Source: Alphaproteobacteria bacterium WMHbin7 (GTDB lineage Bacteria; Pseudomonadota; Alphaproteobacteria; Rhodospirillales; WMHbin7). From it: a DNA stretch of 64,000 nucleotides. Below, piece after piece: positions 62,188-64,000 of the stretch (positions are counted from its first letter, which is position 1; each line of letters begins with the position of its first letter). The translations under genes and the position numbers were made by a program. The notes beneath the pieces are model-generated. The model had not been told where the DNA came from. It ran no database searches and worked only from the letters and a program-made list of their open reading frames with translations. Location: positions 1 to 64,000 of the forward strand of contig PDZW01000012.1 of NCBI GenBank assembly GCA_002753155.1. Reading direction: 5' to 3'.

Positions 62188-62215
62188 AGCCTAGCAAATG
62201 TAGCTACGTTGTCAA
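62188..62215 (-). promoter_or_regulatory. tacAT promoter with 8-bp palindrome
   Basis: On the minus strand: -35 TTGACA (62210-62215), 16-bp spacer, -10 TAGGCT (62188-62193). The palindrome GTAGCTAC (62200-62207) sits in the spacer and is a likely TacA operator for autorepression. Confidence 0.55.
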
Positions 62216-62377
62216 TACACCTCTCGCCAGGCAGGCGGCGCCCTTCTCGGGGCGGACGGTGACGTCAATAATGCGCTGTATTTCAATGAGAAACAAAGAA
62301 GGTTCATCCGCAGCCGCCTTTCTCTCCCCTGCGACATTCTCAGCGGGCTGCAGAATCTGACGGAAAATCGGGGGGCG

Positions 62378-64000
62378 TCAGCGATTCTCCTCTGCCAGAA
62401 GGCGCGCCAGGATTTCGGCCAGTTCAACCGGATCGAGCGGCTTGTCGATGCAGGCATCCGCCAGTCCCGGCTCCATCTCGGGAAAGGGATAGCCCGACAT
62501 CAGAACGGTTTTGAGTCCGGGTTGAGATTCCTTGAGGTGGCGGATGACCTCGGGTCCGTTCATGTCGGGCATCGCCACATCGCACAGGGCCAGATTGGGC
62601 CGGTTTTCAGCGGCAAGACGCAGGGCCTCGGTGCCGCCCGGAGCGGCCAGCACCCGATAGCCCAGGTCGAACAGAAGATGCTTGAGATAATCCAGAACCG
62701 CCGGATCGTCTTCGGCGACCAGGATGGTGGCCTCGGTGGCCAGCACGGGCAAATCGCCAGGTTCGGAATGGCGGTGTCTTAAGGGCTTGGTCGTGATGGG
62801 CAAAAAGATCGAAAAAGTCGATCCCTGGCCCAAGGTGCTTTCCAGATGAACCGTTCCACCCGCTCCCGTGGCAAAGCCATAGACCATGGCCAGCCCCAGT
62901 CCGGTTCCCTCGCCTGCCTGCTTGGTTGTGAAAAAGGGTTCGAAAATGCGCTTCTTCAATTCGTCGTCGATGCCGGTTCCGGTATCCGTTACACGAATGG
63001 CGACGTATCTGCCGGGAGTGACGGAAAGAAGCTGCGCTTCGGGCTCGCTTAGGCTGACTGGTTCGGTGCGGATCGAAATGGCGCCAATGCTTGATGTGGC
63101 GTCCCTGGCATTGATGACCAGATTGACCACGGCCTGGGCAAGCTGGCTGGGATTGATCGACGACAGCAGGCCTTCGTCATGCGGGGCGATGCTCAAGGTG
63201 ACGCGTTCGCCCAAAAGCGGCCTTAGGAAGGATTCGAGATCCCAAACGGCTTGGCCCACATCGACCACGCGCGTCTCGGTGGGCTGGTTTCGGCTGAAGG
63301 AAAGAAGCTGGCCGGTCAGATCGGTTGCCCGCTCTGCCGCCTTGCCGATCTCGACGAAACAAAGTTCGGCGCGCGCCGCGTTCGAAGGATCGCGCCGCCC
63401 CATTTCGGCAAAGCCGCCCACAGCGGTCAGCACGTTGTTGAATTCATGGGCGAGGCCGCTGGCCAATTGTCCCAAGGCCTCCATCTTGTGCGACTGGCGC
63501 AGATGCTCTTCCTGGCGCTTGATTTCGGTGATGTCGGTCAGCAGCTTGACCACGCCGCCCGAGGGGGTCGCCCGCTCGCTGATAACGTACCAGCGGTCGC
63601 TGGTCAGGCGGCAGACAACGGGATCGGTATGGCCGAGATGCCTTGCGATCCTTTCGCGCACCCATTCGTCCATATGCTCGGTGTCATCGACGAACTGACC
63701 TCGCGTTGCCGCCTTGCGCAGAATGTCGATAAAATTGGCGCCGGGAACCAGCAAATCGGCGATCAGGGGATAGGCCTGGCGATAGGTGGCGTTGCAGAGG
63801 ACAAGGCGCATGTCGCGGTCGAACAACACGAAGCCTTCAGAAATGCTTTCGATGGCCTCGCGGCTCAATCTTTCAAGAATTTCCGCCGCCGCCCAGGCGT
63901 CAGCCTGGGCCTTGCGGCTTTCTTGCAACTGCCGCTCCTGATCGGCCAGCCGGGCCGAGGCGTGGTTGATGGCGGTCTGAAGACGCAGAATTTCGACGGG
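62378..64000 (-). CDS. PAS-histidine kinase-receiver hybrid (partial)
   Basis: At least 540 residues, open to the window edge, so the N-terminus is missing. Order: coiled-coil linker, PAS (ISEGFVLFDRDMRLVLCNATYRQAYP), HisKA with phospho-His in SGLAHEFNNVLTAVGGFAEMG, HATPase_c (NARDA, DTGTGID, FEPFFTTKQAGEGTGLGLAMVYG), and a C-terminal receiver (ILVAEDDPAVLDYLKHLL, phospho-Asp in LALCDVAMPDMNG, VLMSGYP). The EFNN H-box matches hybrid kinases that signal through their own receiver. Partner unknown. Confidence 0.9.
   Translation of the reverse strand, partial: PVEILRLQTAINHASARLADQERQLQESRKAQADAWAAAEILERLSREAIESISEGFVLFDRDMRLVLCNATYRQAYPLIADLLVPGANFIDILRKAATRGQFVDDTEHMDEWVRERIARHLGHTDPVVCRLTSDRWYVISERATPSGGVVKLLTDITEIKRQEEHLRQSHKMEALGQLASGLAHEFNNVLTAVGGFAEMGRRDPSNAARAELCFVEIGKAAERATDLTGQLLSFSRNQPTETRVVDVGQAVWDLESFLRPLLGERVTLSIAPHDEGLLSSINPSQLAQAVVNLVINARDATSSIGAISIRTEPVSLSEPEAQLLSVTPGRYVAIRVTDTGTGIDDELKKRIFEPFFTTKQAGEGTGLGLAMVYGFATGAGGTVHLESTLGQGSTFSIFLPITTKPLRHRHSEPGDLPVLATEATILVAEDDPAVLDYLKHLLFDLGYRVLAAPGGTEALRLAAENRPNLALCDVAMPDMNGPEVIRHLKESQPGLKTVLMSGYPFPEMEPGLADACIDKPLDPVELAEILARLLAEENR

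Overview
The window looks like chromosomal DNA of a free-living, denitrifying alphaproteobacterium, most probably a member of the Rhodospirillales close to Magnetospirillum. This rests on the moderately high GC, an Irr-type Fur regulator with its HHH motif, a clade II nos cluster with FNR-type boxes, the order rimP-nusA-ylxR-infB-rbfA-truB-rpsO-pnp, and the TPP-riboswitch thiC. The genus is an inference from gene content; no 16S gene is present.

Layout. 1-0.86 kb: a decayed C-terminal scrap of glycogen phosphorylase. 0.86-13.75 kb: a respiratory block. On the minus strand are an SBF-type transporter, a UbiE-type quinone methyltransferase, a TlpA-like thioredoxin and a SCO1 copper chaperone. 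On the plus strand is a Sec-type (clade II) nosZ followed by two dihaem cytochromes c, a NosB-like membrane protein and nosD-G-H-F-L-Y. FNR/NNR-like boxes precede nosZ and ubiE. 13.75-15.65 kb: a NirV/FGE-like periplasmic protein and a truncated IS3-family element with a duplicated end.

15.65-32.2 kb is the most unusual part: two divergent operons. The left one encodes a large protein with an N-terminal DUF4347 domain, a seven-repeat propeller and a C-terminal caspase domain. It is followed by a TolC-like lipoprotein, two HlyD-type adaptors (one with a cytoplasmic GAF-like region), an M50 metalloprotease fused to an HlyD-like part, and a pseudokinase with a cyclic-nucleotide-binding domain. 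The right one encodes a periplasmic protein, a CHASE2 class III nucleotidyl cyclase with non-adenylate-like specificity residues, and three cyclic-nucleotide-binding proteins, the last a PAS-GGDEF diguanylate cyclase. A receiver protein lies downstream on the opposite strand. An 11-bp box occurs twice in opposite orientation between the operons. I infer a cyclic-nucleotide-controlled system for making, processing and exporting a caspase-like protein; this is a hypothesis from gene content.

32.6-38.3 kb: an AraC regulator, a twice-frameshifted inverse autotransporter, irr, a nitronate-monooxygenase-like enzyme and a glycerophosphodiesterase. 38.3-47.6 kb: the translation/RNA operon, with hairpins between rpsO and pnp and an attenuator-like hairpin before rimP. 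47.6-60.2 kb: mostly housekeeping genes (PIN/AbrB and BrnT toxin-antitoxin pairs, VanX-like dipeptidase, tsaB, cytochrome b561, thiC, LysM protein, iron alcohol dehydrogenase, DUF3108, NifX-like protein and a GH17-GT2 beta-glucan synthase). 60.37-62.2 kb: tRNA-Ser(GGA) followed by an accessory islet with an att-like copy of the tRNA end, an orphan gene and a TacA-TacT pair. The right edge cuts a PAS histidine kinase-receiver hybrid.
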